Below, in pieces: positions 49,380 to 59,210 of a stretch of DNA of 64,000 bases. The notes under the pieces were generated by a model. The model was given only the letters and a program-made list of their open reading frames with translations, did not search any database and was not told the DNA's origin. Each line of letters opens with the position of its first letter. The first letter of the stretch is position 1. The stretch covers positions 124,001 to 188,000 of the forward strand of contig CAWDAK010000010.1 in NCBI GenBank assembly GCA_963800255.1, in the 5' to 3' direction. Origin of the DNA: DATFVA01 sp963800255. Its GTDB lineage: Bacteria > Bacteroidota > Ignavibacteria > Ignavibacteriales > Ignavibacteriaceae. The position numbers were made by a program, and so were the translations under genes.

Positions 49380-51080
49380 ATGAATAACTGGATAACACAT
49401 TTCGAGCAGTCAGGCGAGATGGAATCCCCTCCATATAAAGAAACAATGGAATTTTTCCGCAGATTCGAAGAAAAATCGAATATGGCAAGGTTATTCTCTA
49501 TGGGAGAATCTTCGCAGGGAAGGGATATTAAATGCCTGGTTGCAGCAAAAGGAAACGATTTCACCCCTGCGAAAGCAAGAAGAAGCGGTAAAGCCATAAT
49601 CTTAATTCAGAATGGTTTTCATCCCGGGGAAATAGAGGGTAAAGATGCTTCGATGCTTCTCCTGAGAGAAATACTGATAAGTAAGGAGAAAAAAGATCTG
49701 CTGGATAACCTGGTGCTGCTTGTAATCCCCGTTCTGAATGTTGACGGGCATGAGCGGCTTAGCCCTTACAACCGTCCCAATCAGAATGGACCCAGGTTGA
49801 CGGGATTCAGAACGACTGCCCTTAACCTGAATCTTAATCGTGATTATATGAAAGCTGATACCCCGGAAATGAGGGCTCTTCTGAGGTTATTCACTACATG
49901 GCTGCCTGATTTCTATATTGATAATCATACAACGAACGGAGCTGATTATCAGTATCATGTAACCTACGGGATGGAAAGACACCAGAATATATTTGGTGCA
50001 CTTGGTAAATGGGGACAGGAGAAATTTATTCCCTATGTTAAAAATGAAATAGAAAAGAAAGGGTTTTTATCTACTTCTTATATTGAGCTGATCAGCAAAG
50101 AACTGGAACAAGGATTTTCGGATTGGACATCCCGCCCAATGTACTCAAATGGATATGCGGCTTTACAGAACAGGCTTCTGCTGCTGGTTGAAACACATTC
50201 TCTTAAACCCTTCAGCAACCGTGTATATTCAACTAAAGCTATGGTCGAATCGTCCCTCGAATTCATAAATAAAAATTATAAAGAATTAAAAAAGATAAAC
50301 CGGCAGGCGGACAGAGAATCGGTAAAAAGATACGCTGACGGAAAAACATCTTTCCCGATAATCTTCGAGGGGACTAAAGAATTTACCCTGCAGGATTTTA
50401 AGGGAATAGGGTATAAGAAGGCAGAAAGTCCTGTTACAGGATCTTTAGTTAAGCGCTATACAGGAGAACCTGTTGATATTAAAGTACCCTGCTATAATAA
50501 AGTTAAAACAATAAAAAGGGTTAAGCTCCCGGCAGCTTACCTGGTTCCTGCAGAATTCAAAGAGATAATCAGAATATTAAAGCTTCATGGAATAAAGGTT
50601 AGTGTGATGAACCAGGGTAACTCACTAATGGTAGAAAAGTATCTCTTTAAGGATTACAAGTTTGCCGGGCGACCGTATGAGGGACGTCAAAGAGTAAAAG
50701 TTGAATGTGAAACTGTTTTGGTGGAAATGTTATTTCCTACAGGAACGTATGTAGTGAACACAAAGCAAAGGGGAATAAGAATAATTGCAAATCTGCTTGA
50801 GCCGGAAGCTCCTGATTCATTTACCAGTTGGGGCTTTTTCAACGCTTTCTTTGAAAGAAAAGAATATGCTGAGGATTTTGTAATGGAACCTGTTGCTGAA
50901 AGAATGCTGAAGGATAACCCGGATCTGCAAAATGAATTTGAATTAAGGCTTAGGGATGATACAGAATTCAGGCAGAACCCTGCAGAGAGACTTGATTATT
51001 TTTACAAGAAATCAGTTTATTTTGACCGGAGAGAGAATATTTACCCTGTTTTCCGGTTGATGGAAAAAATAGCAGATTGA
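49380..51080 (+). CDS. M14-family zinc carboxypeptidase-like protein
   Basis: A 566-residue protein without an evident signal peptide. Zinc ligands appear as NGFHPGEIEG (His and Glu), with the third His in DNHTTNGADY; substrate residues in LNLNRDYMKAD; and a candidate catalytic Glu in LLLVETHS. The C-terminal ~220 residues (VKRLPAAYLVP-like region KRVKLPAAYLVPAEFKEI) form an extra domain seen in this peptidase subgroup. Divergent from hemY. It is followed by the ATP-grasp gene on the same strand. Confidence 0.82.
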   Translation: MNNWITHFEQSGEMESPPYKETMEFFRRFEEKSNMARLFSMGESSQGRDIKCLVAAKGNDFTPAKARRSGKAIILIQNGFHPGEIEGKDASMLLLREILISKEKKDLLDNLVLLVIPVLNVDGHERLSPYNRPNQNGPRLTGFRTTALNLNLNRDYMKADTPEMRALLRLFTTWLPDFYIDNHTTNGADYQYHVTYGMERHQNIFGALGKWGQEKFIPYVKNEIEKKGFLSTSYIELISKELEQGFSDWTSRPMYSNGYAALQNRLLLLVETHSLKPFSNRVYSTKAMVESSLEFINKNYKELKKINRQADRESVKRYADGKTSFPIIFEGTKEFTLQDFKGIGYKKAESPVTGSLVKRYTGEPVDIKVPCYNKVKTIKRVKLPAAYLVPAEFKEIIRILKLHGIKVSVMNQGNSLMVEKYLFKDYKFAGRPYEGRQRVKVECETVLVEMLFPTGTYVVNTKQRGIRIIANLLEPEAPDSFTSWGFFNAFFERKEYAEDFVMEPVAERMLKDNPDLQNEFELRLRDDTEFRQNPAERLDYFYKKSVYFDRRENIYPVFRLMEKIAD

Positions 51081-51155
51081 ATATGATCTTTTGAAGTGGT
51101 AAAATAGGTCAGCATCAAATAACCTCATTTAGATAATTTTTATATCAGTACCCAA

Positions 51156-52367
51156 ATGGCAGAGAAAGACAAATTTACAATCTTATGCATTGCAAGCTTT
51201 GAAAAGGGACAGGAATTTATGCGGCAGTGTAAGAGAGAGGGCGCCAGGGTAGTTCTCCTTACCTCTAAAAGTCTTGCAGATGCCGACTGGCCGAAAGAGA
51301 GTATTGATGAGATTTTTTATATCCCTGATGTGAATAAGGTATGGGATATGAAGAACGTAATATACGGGGTAAGTTTTCTTGCACGCACCGAACAAATTAA
51401 CAGGATAGTGGCGCTGGATGATTTTGATGTTGAAAAGGCTGCATCATTAAGAGAGCATTTACGTGTTCCGGGTATGGGTGATACAACCGCAAGGTACTTC
51501 AGGGATAAGCTTGCTATGAGAACGCGGGCTAGAGAGGAAAAAATAGCGGTTCCAGAATTTGTTCATGTTCTGAACTACAGGAAGATAAACGAATTTGAAG
51601 CGGCCGTTCGATTTCCTTATGTTATCAAGCCCCGGCTCCAGGCTGGTGCTCATGGAATAAAGAAAATTAGTTCGGTACAGGAATTATGGCGGACAATCAA
51701 TGGATTAGGTGACGAACAATCTTTTTATATTCTTGAGAAATTTATTGAAGGAGATATCTATCATGTCGATTCGATTATATATAACATGGAAGTTAAGTTT
51801 GCTATCGCCAGTCAGTACAGCCTCCCTCCTTTTGAAGTAGCGCATGAAGGAAGAGTGTTCGGAAGCCGGACGATAAAGCATGGTACAATCGAAGAATCAA
51901 AGCTGATCGAGATAAACAGGAAAGTGATAAAGGCTATGGGACTGGTAAGGGGAGTCTCACATACTGAATTTATCAGGTCCAAAGAAGACGGCAGTTTTTA
52001 TTTTTTAGAAACCTCGGCCCGCGTAGGCGGAGCGAATATAGCAGAGCTGATTGAGGCAGCTGCAGGAATAAACCTCTGGGCTGAATGGGCGAAGATAGAG
52101 ATAGGTTTCGGAATCAGAGAATACGCAGTTCCCCCCGTAAAGAATGATTATGCAGGAATAATTATTTCACTTGCAAAACAGGAATGGCCGGATCTTTCAG
52201 AATATACAGATGAGGAAATCTTCTGGCGAATGAAAAGAAAGAATCACGCAGGTTTAATTATAACTTCTCCCGATCATAAACGAGTGGAGGAGTTATTAAA
52301 GCAGTATACAGAAAGATTTTATACCGATTTCTTCGCCTCTCATCCCCTTACCGATACCCCACAATAA
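51156..52367 (+). CDS. ATP-grasp superfamily protein
   Basis: A 403-residue protein. The pre-ATP-grasp fold (ILCIASFEKGQEFMRQCKREGARVVLLTS) is followed by the ATP-grasp core: FPYVIKPRLQAGAHGIKKI as the nucleotide loop, YILEKFIEGDIYHVDSII, and the metal-binding FYFLETSARVGGANIAEL. Such proteins ligate carboxylates to amines, often in peptide or cofactor pathways; the substrate is not known here. It converges with hemN with a 9-base gap. Confidence 0.82.
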   Translation: MAEKDKFTILCIASFEKGQEFMRQCKREGARVVLLTSKSLADADWPKESIDEIFYIPDVNKVWDMKNVIYGVSFLARTEQINRIVALDDFDVEKAASLREHLRVPGMGDTTARYFRDKLAMRTRAREEKIAVPEFVHVLNYRKINEFEAAVRFPYVIKPRLQAGAHGIKKISSVQELWRTINGLGDEQSFYILEKFIEGDIYHVDSIIYNMEVKFAIASQYSLPPFEVAHEGRVFGSRTIKHGTIEESKLIEINRKVIKAMGLVRGVSHTEFIRSKEDGSFYFLETSARVGGANIAELIEAAAGINLWAEWAKIEIGFGIREYAVPPVKNDYAGIIISLAKQEWPDLSEYTDEEIFWRMKRKNHAGLIITSPDHKRVEELLKQYTERFYTDFFASHPLTDTPQ

Positions 52368-52376
52368 CTAATTAAT

Positions 52377-53753
52377 TCAAACGGTTCGGGAATACTTTGT
52401 GGTGTCTTCTTTTCGCTCGATGTAGCCGTCAAAGTTCATGGCAATGTTGCGGATGAGGAGTTTGCCCATCTCTGAGACTTTAAGGTGATCGTTTTTAATT
52501 TCAACGAGATTATCGGCTTCCATTTCTTTCAGGTTGTTCAATCCCCACGCAAAGTAAGTTTTAAAATCAAGGCCGAACTTCTTTTCAACATTTTTGAAAT
52601 CGAGCTCAAAGTCGCACATTAGTCTCATAATTACAAAGCCCCTGATGATATCATCTTCAGTCATTTTATAGCCTTTTGCTACAGGCAGATTTTCTTCATC
52701 TATCGATTTGAAGTATTCTCTTTCAGTTTTGTAGTTCTGGGCATATACTTGTCCAAGCTGACTGATTGCTGTAATTCCCATTGAATACATATCAGCCCCG
52801 GCATTTGTACTGTATCCCTGAAAATTTCTGTAAAGTTTCTTTTCCCTGAGTGCTATTGCAAGTTCATCTTCGGGTTTTGCAAAATGGTCCATACCTATAA
52901 ATACATAGCCTGCGTCTGTAAGCTTTTCTATGGTTGATTTTAAAATGTCAAGCTTAACTTCGGGAGCGGGAATATCTTCAGGGTGAATGAGAGCCATATG
53001 TTTTTTCATCCAGGGTACATGCGCATAGTTGAAAACGGCAATCCTGTCAGGGGATATATCTATTATCTTATCAACTGTTGAGTTAAATGATTCAACTGTC
53101 TGATGCGGAAGTCCGTATATCAGGTCAAGGTTTATACTGGAGAAGCCAAGTTCCCTTATCCATTCAACCGTCTGCCTGGTAATATCTTCGGGCTGTATAC
53201 GGTTAACAGCTTTCTGAACTTTCTCATTGAAGTCCTGAACTCCCATGCTTATTCTGTTGAAGCCATTGTTGCGCAGGGCTTCAAGGTGTGCTTTTTTCAG
53301 ATCGCGGGGATCAATTTCGCAGCTGTTCTCTGAATCTTCTTTAAAATCGAATGACATTTTTATGTATGACGCAAGGTCGTTTATCTCATCCGGTGAAAGG
53401 TGGGTAGGTGTTCCTCCTCCCCAATGCAGCTGTGCTACCTTCCTGTCAGTAAGGATGTAGGTTCTGAGCATATCTATTTCTTTTTTTAGGTAGGCCAGAT
53501 ATTCTTTTACCCTGTCACGGTTCCTGGTTACAATCATATTACAGCCGCAGAAGTAACACAGAGTATCGCAGAATGGAATATGATAGTATAAAGAAAGGTC
53601 GGGAAGATTTTCCCCGTAATTGGTTTTGATTATTTCATCAAGGTATTGTTCCCGGGTAAAGCTATCGCTGAAATGGGGAGCAGTTGGATAACTTGTATAC
53701 CGGGGGCCCGGCGTATCGTATTTTTTAAATTTCTTTAGATCTACCTCAAACAT
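52377..53753 (-). CDS. hemN: Oxygen-independent coproporphyrinogen III oxidase
   Basis: A 458-residue radical SAM enzyme that decarboxylates coproporphyrinogen III. The N terminus YDTPGPRYTSYPTAPHF is the classic HemN lead, and the 4Fe-4S site is YYHIPFCDTLCYFCGCN (Cys-x3-Cys-x2-Cys). QLHWGGGTPTHLS binds the second SAM side. The C-terminal HemN domain is present. It lies 123 bases after hemE. Confidence 0.95.
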   Translation of the reverse strand: MFEVDLKKFKKYDTPGPRYTSYPTAPHFSDSFTREQYLDEIIKTNYGENLPDLSLYYHIPFCDTLCYFCGCNMIVTRNRDRVKEYLAYLKKEIDMLRTYILTDRKVAQLHWGGGTPTHLSPDEINDLASYIKMSFDFKEDSENSCEIDPRDLKKAHLEALRNNGFNRISMGVQDFNEKVQKAVNRIQPEDITRQTVEWIRELGFSSINLDLIYGLPHQTVESFNSTVDKIIDISPDRIAVFNYAHVPWMKKHMALIHPEDIPAPEVKLDILKSTIEKLTDAGYVFIGMDHFAKPEDELAIALREKKLYRNFQGYSTNAGADMYSMGITAISQLGQVYAQNYKTEREYFKSIDEENLPVAKGYKMTEDDIIRGFVIMRLMCDFELDFKNVEKKFGLDFKTYFAWGLNNLKEMEADNLVEIKNDHLKVSEMGKLLIRNIAMNFDGYIERKEDTTKYSRTV

Positions 53754-53876
53754 ATCTGTCTCCTTTTCTTTTCATATCAAAACCGTTAGAACCGCTAACC
53801 ATAGATCTTTGGTTATGTTCACGGGATTAATTTCCCGGGGTAATACTGATAATTGGAACTCTTTATTATATTAAAA

Positions 53877-54941
53877 TTATTCTGTCTCTGCGTCTTTATA
53901 ATGAAATTTAACGCTATCTTCTTTGACAAACTGAACCAGGGCTTTTGCTTTTTCGGGATCAATATTCGGAAGTATTCCATGCCCGAGATTGAAGATATGT
54001 CCTGATCCCTCACCATATGATTCAAGTACTCTCCCGGCTTCATTCCTGATGACTTCTTTTTGAGCAAATAATACTGTGGGATCAAGGTTACCCTGTAGGG
54101 CCACCCTGGAGCCTACGGCACGTCTTACCGCGCCAATATCCATCGTCCAGTCAAGTCCAAGCACATCCGCACCGCAGCTTGCAAGATCCTGTAAATTAAA
54201 ATGAACACCTTTTGCAAAGACAATTACGGGCTGCTTCTGTTTATTTATTTTCGATATCACTTTTTCGATATATGATAAAGAAAATTCTTTGAAATCATGT
54301 TGAGAAAGAATACCGCCCCATGTATCAAATATCTGAACTGCATCTACACCGGCTTCAATTTTAGCTGAGAGGTATTCAGCCACAGCATCGGAAATTTGTT
54401 CCAGAATCCTATGAGCGAGGCCGGGATTATTGTATATAAGCTGTTTAACGTGAGCAAAATTCTTTGAACCTTTTCCTTCAACCATATAAGTTAGAAGAGT
54501 CCAGGGCGAGCCGCTGAAACCAATAAGCGGTACACGACCATCCAGTTCTTTTTTTGTAAGTTTTACAGCATCCAGTACGTATTTCAGGTCTTTTTCAGGT
54601 TCTATTTTTTTAAGAGCTTTTGCGCCTGCTTCATCCCTTACCGGGTTGTGAAAAATAGGACCTTTACCTTCGTGCATTTCGAGTATTAAACCCATAGCTT
54701 CAGGAATTACAAGTATATCGGAAAAAATTATTGCAGCATCCACTCCAATTATATCTACCGGCTGAATCGTTACTTCAGCGGCCAGCTCAGGTGTCTTGCA
54801 CATAGTCAGGAAATCTGCTTTCTCCCTGACTGCACGATATTCGGGGAGGTACCTTCCCGCCTGGCGCATAATCCAGACAGGTGTTCTTTCAACAGGTTCT
54901 TTCCGGCAGGCTCTCAAAAACAAATCATTCTTTAATTTCAA
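53877..54941 (-). CDS. hemE: Uroporphyrinogen decarboxylase
   Basis: A 354-residue TIM-barrel enzyme that turns uroporphyrinogen III into coproporphyrinogen III. The N-terminal signature TPVWIMRQAGRYLPEYR carries the substrate-binding Arg residues, and ILVIPEAMGL, GFSGSPWTLLTYM and QIFDTWGGILS follow as in the family. The start overlaps the end of the TetR-HemD gene by 4 bases, so translation is coupled. Confidence 0.95.
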   Translation of the reverse strand: MKLKNDLFLRACRKEPVERTPVWIMRQAGRYLPEYRAVREKADFLTMCKTPELAAEVTIQPVDIIGVDAAIIFSDILVIPEAMGLILEMHEGKGPIFHNPVRDEAGAKALKKIEPEKDLKYVLDAVKLTKKELDGRVPLIGFSGSPWTLLTYMVEGKGSKNFAHVKQLIYNNPGLAHRILEQISDAVAEYLSAKIEAGVDAVQIFDTWGGILSQHDFKEFSLSYIEKVISKINKQKQPVIVFAKGVHFNLQDLASCGADVLGLDWTMDIGAVRRAVGSRVALQGNLDPTVLFAQKEVIRNEAGRVLESYGEGSGHIFNLGHGILPNIDPEKAKALVQFVKEDSVKFHYKDAETE

Positions 54942-56341
54942 ATCTTCTCCGATTTATAAAATTCAACTATGGAATTAACAAGTCCGTCTATGGTATATTC
55001 CGACGGAATTATGTCAACTTTAACTTTCTTTTTTTCGACTGCTGCTTTTGTTGTAGGTCCAATAACCGCTACAGTCAGGTTCCGGAAATAGCTTACAGGA
55101 TCAGCTACTGACTGGATCTCAAGGAAATTCTGAAATGTGGAAGGACTAGTAAATACAAATAGATCCGGACTGCTTTTTCTTAGTTTTTCTTTATACTCAA
55201 AGATTGTCCCATCAGAGGGGAGACCGATATTATATACAGAAGCAGTTTTTATCTTTGCTCCTCTCTTCTTTAATCCTTCCGGAAGTTCTTCCCGGCCGAT
55301 TGCTGAGCGGGGGATAAAGATGAGCTTATCCTTCAAGTCATATTCTTCAAGTTCGTCTATAACCCCTTCACCGCTGAATTCTCTTGGAACTATATGTACG
55401 GGGATATTATTTTTTTCACACATTCCTGAAGTTTTGCTTCCCACTGCTATGACTTTTATCCTGTTAAAATCAAATTTAAGGGAAAGCTCTTCACATCTTT
55501 TAACAAACATTCTAACTGCATGACCGCTGGTGAATATGATAAAATCAATCTTTGACTGTTTATTTACTACGGTGTCAAAGTCTTTCCAGGAATCGGGTGG
55601 TGTTATCTCAAGTGTGGGGAAGGTAAGAACTTCCGCACCTAACTTTTGAAAGATTTCAGCTGACTCTTTAGACTGATCCAGCGTTCGGGTAATTACTATG
55701 GTTTTATTTTTAAGCGGAAGCAGACAGCTATTATTAAATCCGGAAAAAAGTCCTGTAACCACAAATTCATAAACCCGTTCACGATCCTTTACCATTTCTT
55801 CTTCAGAATATTTCTTATCAATCCCTCTTGAAACCGAACCGTAAATGCTCCCCAGTATAAGGTCAACCGCAAAATCCTCGTCAATCTCACGAAAGAGGTT
55901 TTCATTTTTACCGTTTTTTATAATCGTTCTTAACATCCCTTTCAAATCGTTTTCCATATCACAGAGTTCTGAACATATTTCATTTTCGCCTTTCAGAGAT
56001 TCTTTCTGGTACATCAGAAAGAATGTCTGATACTTCATCATAAACATATATGTGTGCACTATGAAAGAATGCAGCGAATCAATGCTGGTTTTTTCGTCGG
56101 CGATTTTATTTTTAAGTGAAGCAATTAACTTTTCCATGCGTTGGCGCATAATTGAAAAATATAGTTCCTCCTTGGAAGTAAAATAATTGTAGACGGTTCC
56201 TTTTGCCAGCGATGCCAGCTTTGCAACGTCTTCAACCATTACTTCATGGTAATTCTTCCGGGAGAAAAGAAGCGATGCAGCTTCAATTATCTTTCCCCGC
56301 TTCAGGATTTTACCATTTTGTCTTTTTTCTTTAACGATCAT
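54938..56341 (-). CDS. hemD: TetR-type regulator fused to uroporphyrinogen-III synthase
   Basis: One 467-residue frame. Residues 1-~200 are a complete TetR-like protein: HTH with KIIEAASLLFSRKNYHEVMVEDVAKLASLAKGTVYNYFTSKEELY and an all-helical ligand domain (SSIYGSVSRGIDKKY). From residue ~213 a HemD domain starts LPLKNKTIVITRTLDQSKESA and continues DFIIFTSGHAVRMFV, IAVGSKTSG, FVFTSPSTFQNFL and VAVIGPTTKAAVE. HemD cyclises hydroxymethylbilane to uroporphyrinogen III. The HemD frame has no ATG, GTG or TTG near the domain start (nearest GTG ~16 codons inside TetR), supporting a real fusion. However, a six-T run lies at the joint, and one added base would end TetR at three consecutive stops. Confidence 0.82.
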   Translation of the reverse strand: MIVKEKRQNGKILKRGKIIEAASLLFSRKNYHEVMVEDVAKLASLAKGTVYNYFTSKEELYFSIMRQRMEKLIASLKNKIADEKTSIDSLHSFIVHTYMFMMKYQTFFLMYQKESLKGENEICSELCDMENDLKGMLRTIIKNGKNENLFREIDEDFAVDLILGSIYGSVSRGIDKKYSEEEMVKDRERVYEFVVTGLFSGFNNSCLLPLKNKTIVITRTLDQSKESAEIFQKLGAEVLTFPTLEITPPDSWKDFDTVVNKQSKIDFIIFTSGHAVRMFVKRCEELSLKFDFNRIKVIAVGSKTSGMCEKNNIPVHIVPREFSGEGVIDELEEYDLKDKLIFIPRSAIGREELPEGLKKRGAKIKTASVYNIGLPSDGTIFEYKEKLRKSSPDLFVFTSPSTFQNFLEIQSVADPVSYFRNLTVAVIGPTTKAAVEKKKVKVDIIPSEYTIDGLVNSIVEFYKSEKI

Positions 56342-56353
56342 AATCGTGCCTGC

Positions 56354-56962
56354 TTACATTATTCTCCAGGTTTCAGTAGAGATCACTTTTCCCGAATTAG
56401 GATCAATCAGCATAATCTCGCCATTGCCCCGCATACCATTTGAGCCTTGTGATTGTTCAAAAGTTGAAAGAATGCTCCACACATACTGGTTATTTTTCGG
56501 GTCCCATTTAAATTCTGCCTTCCAGTCTTTTATTCCCTCTTTAAAATTATTGTCTTTAGCAATTTGCCGGGCCTGCTGTTCATTTATATTGAATTCACAT
56601 TTACCGGGGTCCGCACCGCAATCAGGAAGTCCTGTAACATTTTCCCGGTTAATAATGCGTCCAGTTGAGTCAACCTCAAACTTAATCTTATTGTCAACAT
56701 AGGGTTTATCCGGTATCCGGAAATTGTAAATTACCTGGTAGTTTGAGTTTATTTTTTTAGTCTCCTGGAAATCGGGTGTTATATAGTTATCAAAAAATTC
56801 CTGACCGACCCTGGAAACAATAAACCTGTTTGTACTCTTAAAAATATTGTCTGGAATATTCGATTGTGAATCTGTGCAGCTGCAGGAGCAGGCAAAAAAA
56901 GTTATTACCGCGAATACTGCCAGTACACCAATTAAAATTTTTCTTAAAGAATTAAGGTTCAT
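56354..56962 (-). CDS. Lipoprotein with PepSY-like domain inside the heme cluster
   Basis: A 202-residue protein with a lipoprotein-type signal (ILIGVLAVFAVITFFACSCSC; Cys residues near 25-29). The rest resembles a PepSY-type fold (FNINEQQARQIAKDNNFKEGIKDWKAEFKW...YVWSILSTF...IMLIDPNSGKVISTETW). It overlaps the start of hemC by 4 bases and the TetR-HemD gene follows 12 bases later, so it belongs to the heme transcript. A role in sensing or handling tetrapyrrole or in protease control is inference only. Confidence 0.65.
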   Translation of the reverse strand: MNLNSLRKILIGVLAVFAVITFFACSCSCTDSQSNIPDNIFKSTNRFIVSRVGQEFFDNYITPDFQETKKINSNYQVIYNFRIPDKPYVDNKIKFEVDSTGRIINRENVTGLPDCGADPGKCEFNINEQQARQIAKDNNFKEGIKDWKAEFKWDPKNNQYVWSILSTFEQSQGSNGMRGNGEIMLIDPNSGKVISTETWRIM

Positions 56963-57900
56963 TTCGCCCTCACATTATTATAGATTTCATCCAGAATTTC
57001 TTTTGCCCCGGCCTTAATTAACTCCTTCGCCAGGTCTATCCCAACCTTTTCAGGATCCTTACTGCTGCCCCTGATCTTTTTTCTGTAAGTAAGACTTCCA
57101 TCGACAGACGCTACAAGACCATCCAGGTAAATACCATTTGATTTAACCTCAGCAAGAGCGCCGATAGGAACCTGGCATCCGCCTTCAAGTTTTCTAAGGA
57201 ATGCTCTTTCAGCAAGAACAGACTTATATGTTTCTTCATGGTGAACTGACTGAAGGATTTCATCAACGATTTTATTTTCCTGGTGGATTTCAATTCCAAG
57301 TGCTCCCTGTCCAACGGCGGGAAGCATGTCCTCTTTGTCGATGAAGGAAGAAATATATTTTTTCAGATTTAACCTCTCGATACCTGCACGGGCAAGTATT
57401 ATTGCATCCCAGTCAGATTCAAGAAACTTTTTAATACGGGAATTAACATTTCCTCTTAATTCATGTATTGTAAGATCGGGGCGTTTATGCAGCAGCTGGG
57501 ATCTCCTTCTAAGCGACCCGGTTGCTACATGACCATTTTCACGGATAGTATGGATTGTGGTGCCTTTTTTCCTTGCTATCAGAACATCTTCAACAGGATG
57601 ACGTTTTGACACAGCAGATAATTTCAAATCGTCAGGCAGCATGGTCTGCAGATCCTTAAGACTGTGAACAGCGAGGTCTATCTTTCTGTTCAAAAGTTGA
57701 ACCTCAAGTTCCTTAGTAAAAAGACTTTTATCGCCTATTTTGGAAAGGGCGACATCAAGAATTTTATCGCCTTTAGTCTTTATTATTTTTATCTCAACTG
57801 AAATATTTTTGTTTCTTTTTTCAAGTTCTCTTTTAATAAAGTTCGACTGCCACAAGGCAAGTTCACTTCCGCGCGAACCGATTACTATTTTCTGTTTCAA
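56959..57900 (-). CDS. hemC: Hydroxymethylbilane synthase (porphobilinogen deaminase)
   Basis: A 313-residue enzyme that polymerises four porphobilinogens. Start IVIGSRGSELALWQSNFIKREL, the KGDKILDVALSKIGDKSLFTKELE loop, LKDLQTMLPDDL, TGSLRRRSQLL and RGNVNSRIKKF are all family signatures; the dipyrromethane cofactor Cys is in LEGGCQVPIGALA. Follows hemA with a 14-base gap. Confidence 0.95.
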   Translation of the reverse strand: MKQKIVIGSRGSELALWQSNFIKRELEKRNKNISVEIKIIKTKGDKILDVALSKIGDKSLFTKELEVQLLNRKIDLAVHSLKDLQTMLPDDLKLSAVSKRHPVEDVLIARKKGTTIHTIRENGHVATGSLRRRSQLLHKRPDLTIHELRGNVNSRIKKFLESDWDAIILARAGIERLNLKKYISSFIDKEDMLPAVGQGALGIEIHQENKIVDEILQSVHHEETYKSVLAERAFLRKLEGGCQVPIGALAEVKSNGIYLDGLVASVDGSLTYRKKIRGSSKDPEKVGIDLAKELIKAGAKEILDEIYNNVRAK

Positions 57901-57914
57901 TTTAATTCCTGAAA

Positions 57915-59204
57915 TTATTCTGTATTATTATCATTGCTATCTGTTTTATCGATACCGAAAATCTCCCTGATAATACTTATCCTGGCTGCCATTTCATCCG
58001 GAGCATTTCCCTCGCCGGTAAGTTTTTTTAATTCGACCATCGGCTGGTGGAGAATTTTATTTATTATTCTTTTTGTGATTATATCCAGCTTTTCCTGATC
58101 GCCATCTGTAAACCGATTCTTATTCTTCTCTACCTCTTCAGCCCGGATATTCTCAAAGTAATCGCGCAGTTCCTTTATCGTAGGACCGGCTTCAAGAGAA
58201 TTATACCAGTTCATAAGAGCTTCAAGTTCTTCCTTAATTATCTTTTCAACTTTAGGTATCTCATCTCTTCTTTTAGAAAGATTCTGGTCTACTATTATAT
58301 TCAGAGAATCTATATCATGATAAAAGACATAATCGATAACTTTTGAAGTTGGATCAATATCGCGGGGTACTGCAATATCCATCAGAACCAGAGAGGAATA
58401 ATTCCTCCTTTTCATGGCAGCCTCAACGTCCTTCCGGGTAAGAATCAGATCCCGGGCACTCGTTGCGCTTATTATAATATCATAGTCATATATATAATCT
58501 TTGAAATTATCGAAGGGGATTATCTTTGCATTTAGCGAAGAAGCAAGTTTTTCAGCTCTTTCGATGGTTCGGTTGGTTATTGAAAGCCTTCCAATCCCTC
58601 TATCCCTTAGATGCTTTGCTGCAATTTCACCGGTTTCTCCTGCACCTATGACTAATGCAGATTTTTTGCTGAGGTTTGAAAATATTTTTTCTATCAGCTG
58701 AACCGCAGCATAACTGACAGTAACAGCACCCTCGCTTATCAGGGTTTCATTTATTGCACGTTTACCTGTTTTTATAGCCGCATCAAATATTCTCTTTGTG
58801 ATTACACCCGTGAAGCTGAGTCCTTCTGCCAGCTGAAATGAATCTTTTACCTGTTTGAATATCTGGTTGTCTCCTATAAGAAGCGAATCAATTCCTGTAG
58901 CTACCCTGAATAAATGTTCAATCGCAGAGAATGAATGAAATGACTGAAAATTATCTGATGATATATTCGGAACCAGTTTATGTTCAATTAGAACTTTTTG
59001 GAGTTCAGAAAGGGCTATTTTTTTATTAGCCGGAAAACCATATATCTCCGTGCGATTGCAGGTTGATATAACCAATCCTTCACTGAGGAAGCTGCCTTTA
59101 ATCTTAGCTACAAGCTCAGTGATTTCCTGTTCACTCAGGTGAAGAGCTTCTCTTAGTTCAACCGAAGCGGAACGGTGATTTATTGATATCGCTGATATAT
59201 TCAT
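57915..59204 (-). CDS. hemA: Glutamyl-tRNA reductase
   Basis: A 429-residue enzyme that makes glutamate-1-semialdehyde from glutamyl-tRNA(Glu), the committed step of the C5 heme route. The catalytic Cys is in VISTCNRTEIYGF, the active-site region FRVATGIDSLLIGDNQIFKQVK is standard, and the NADPH domain starts ALVIGAGETGEIAAKHL. The C-terminal dimerisation helix precedes the stop. Together with hemL it defines the C5 pathway here. Follows the HemX/CcsA-like gene by 6 bases. Confidence 0.95.
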   Translation of the reverse strand: MNISAISINHRSASVELREALHLSEQEITELVAKIKGSFLSEGLVISTCNRTEIYGFPANKKIALSELQKVLIEHKLVPNISSDNFQSFHSFSAIEHLFRVATGIDSLLIGDNQIFKQVKDSFQLAEGLSFTGVITKRIFDAAIKTGKRAINETLISEGAVTVSYAAVQLIEKIFSNLSKKSALVIGAGETGEIAAKHLRDRGIGRLSITNRTIERAEKLASSLNAKIIPFDNFKDYIYDYDIIISATSARDLILTRKDVEAAMKRRNYSSLVLMDIAVPRDIDPTSKVIDYVFYHDIDSLNIIVDQNLSKRRDEIPKVEKIIKEELEALMNWYNSLEAGPTIKELRDYFENIRAEEVEKNKNRFTDGDQEKLDIITKRIINKILHQPMVELKKLTGEGNAPDEMAARISIIREIFGIDKTDSNDNNTE

Positions 59205-59210
59205 ACAGGC

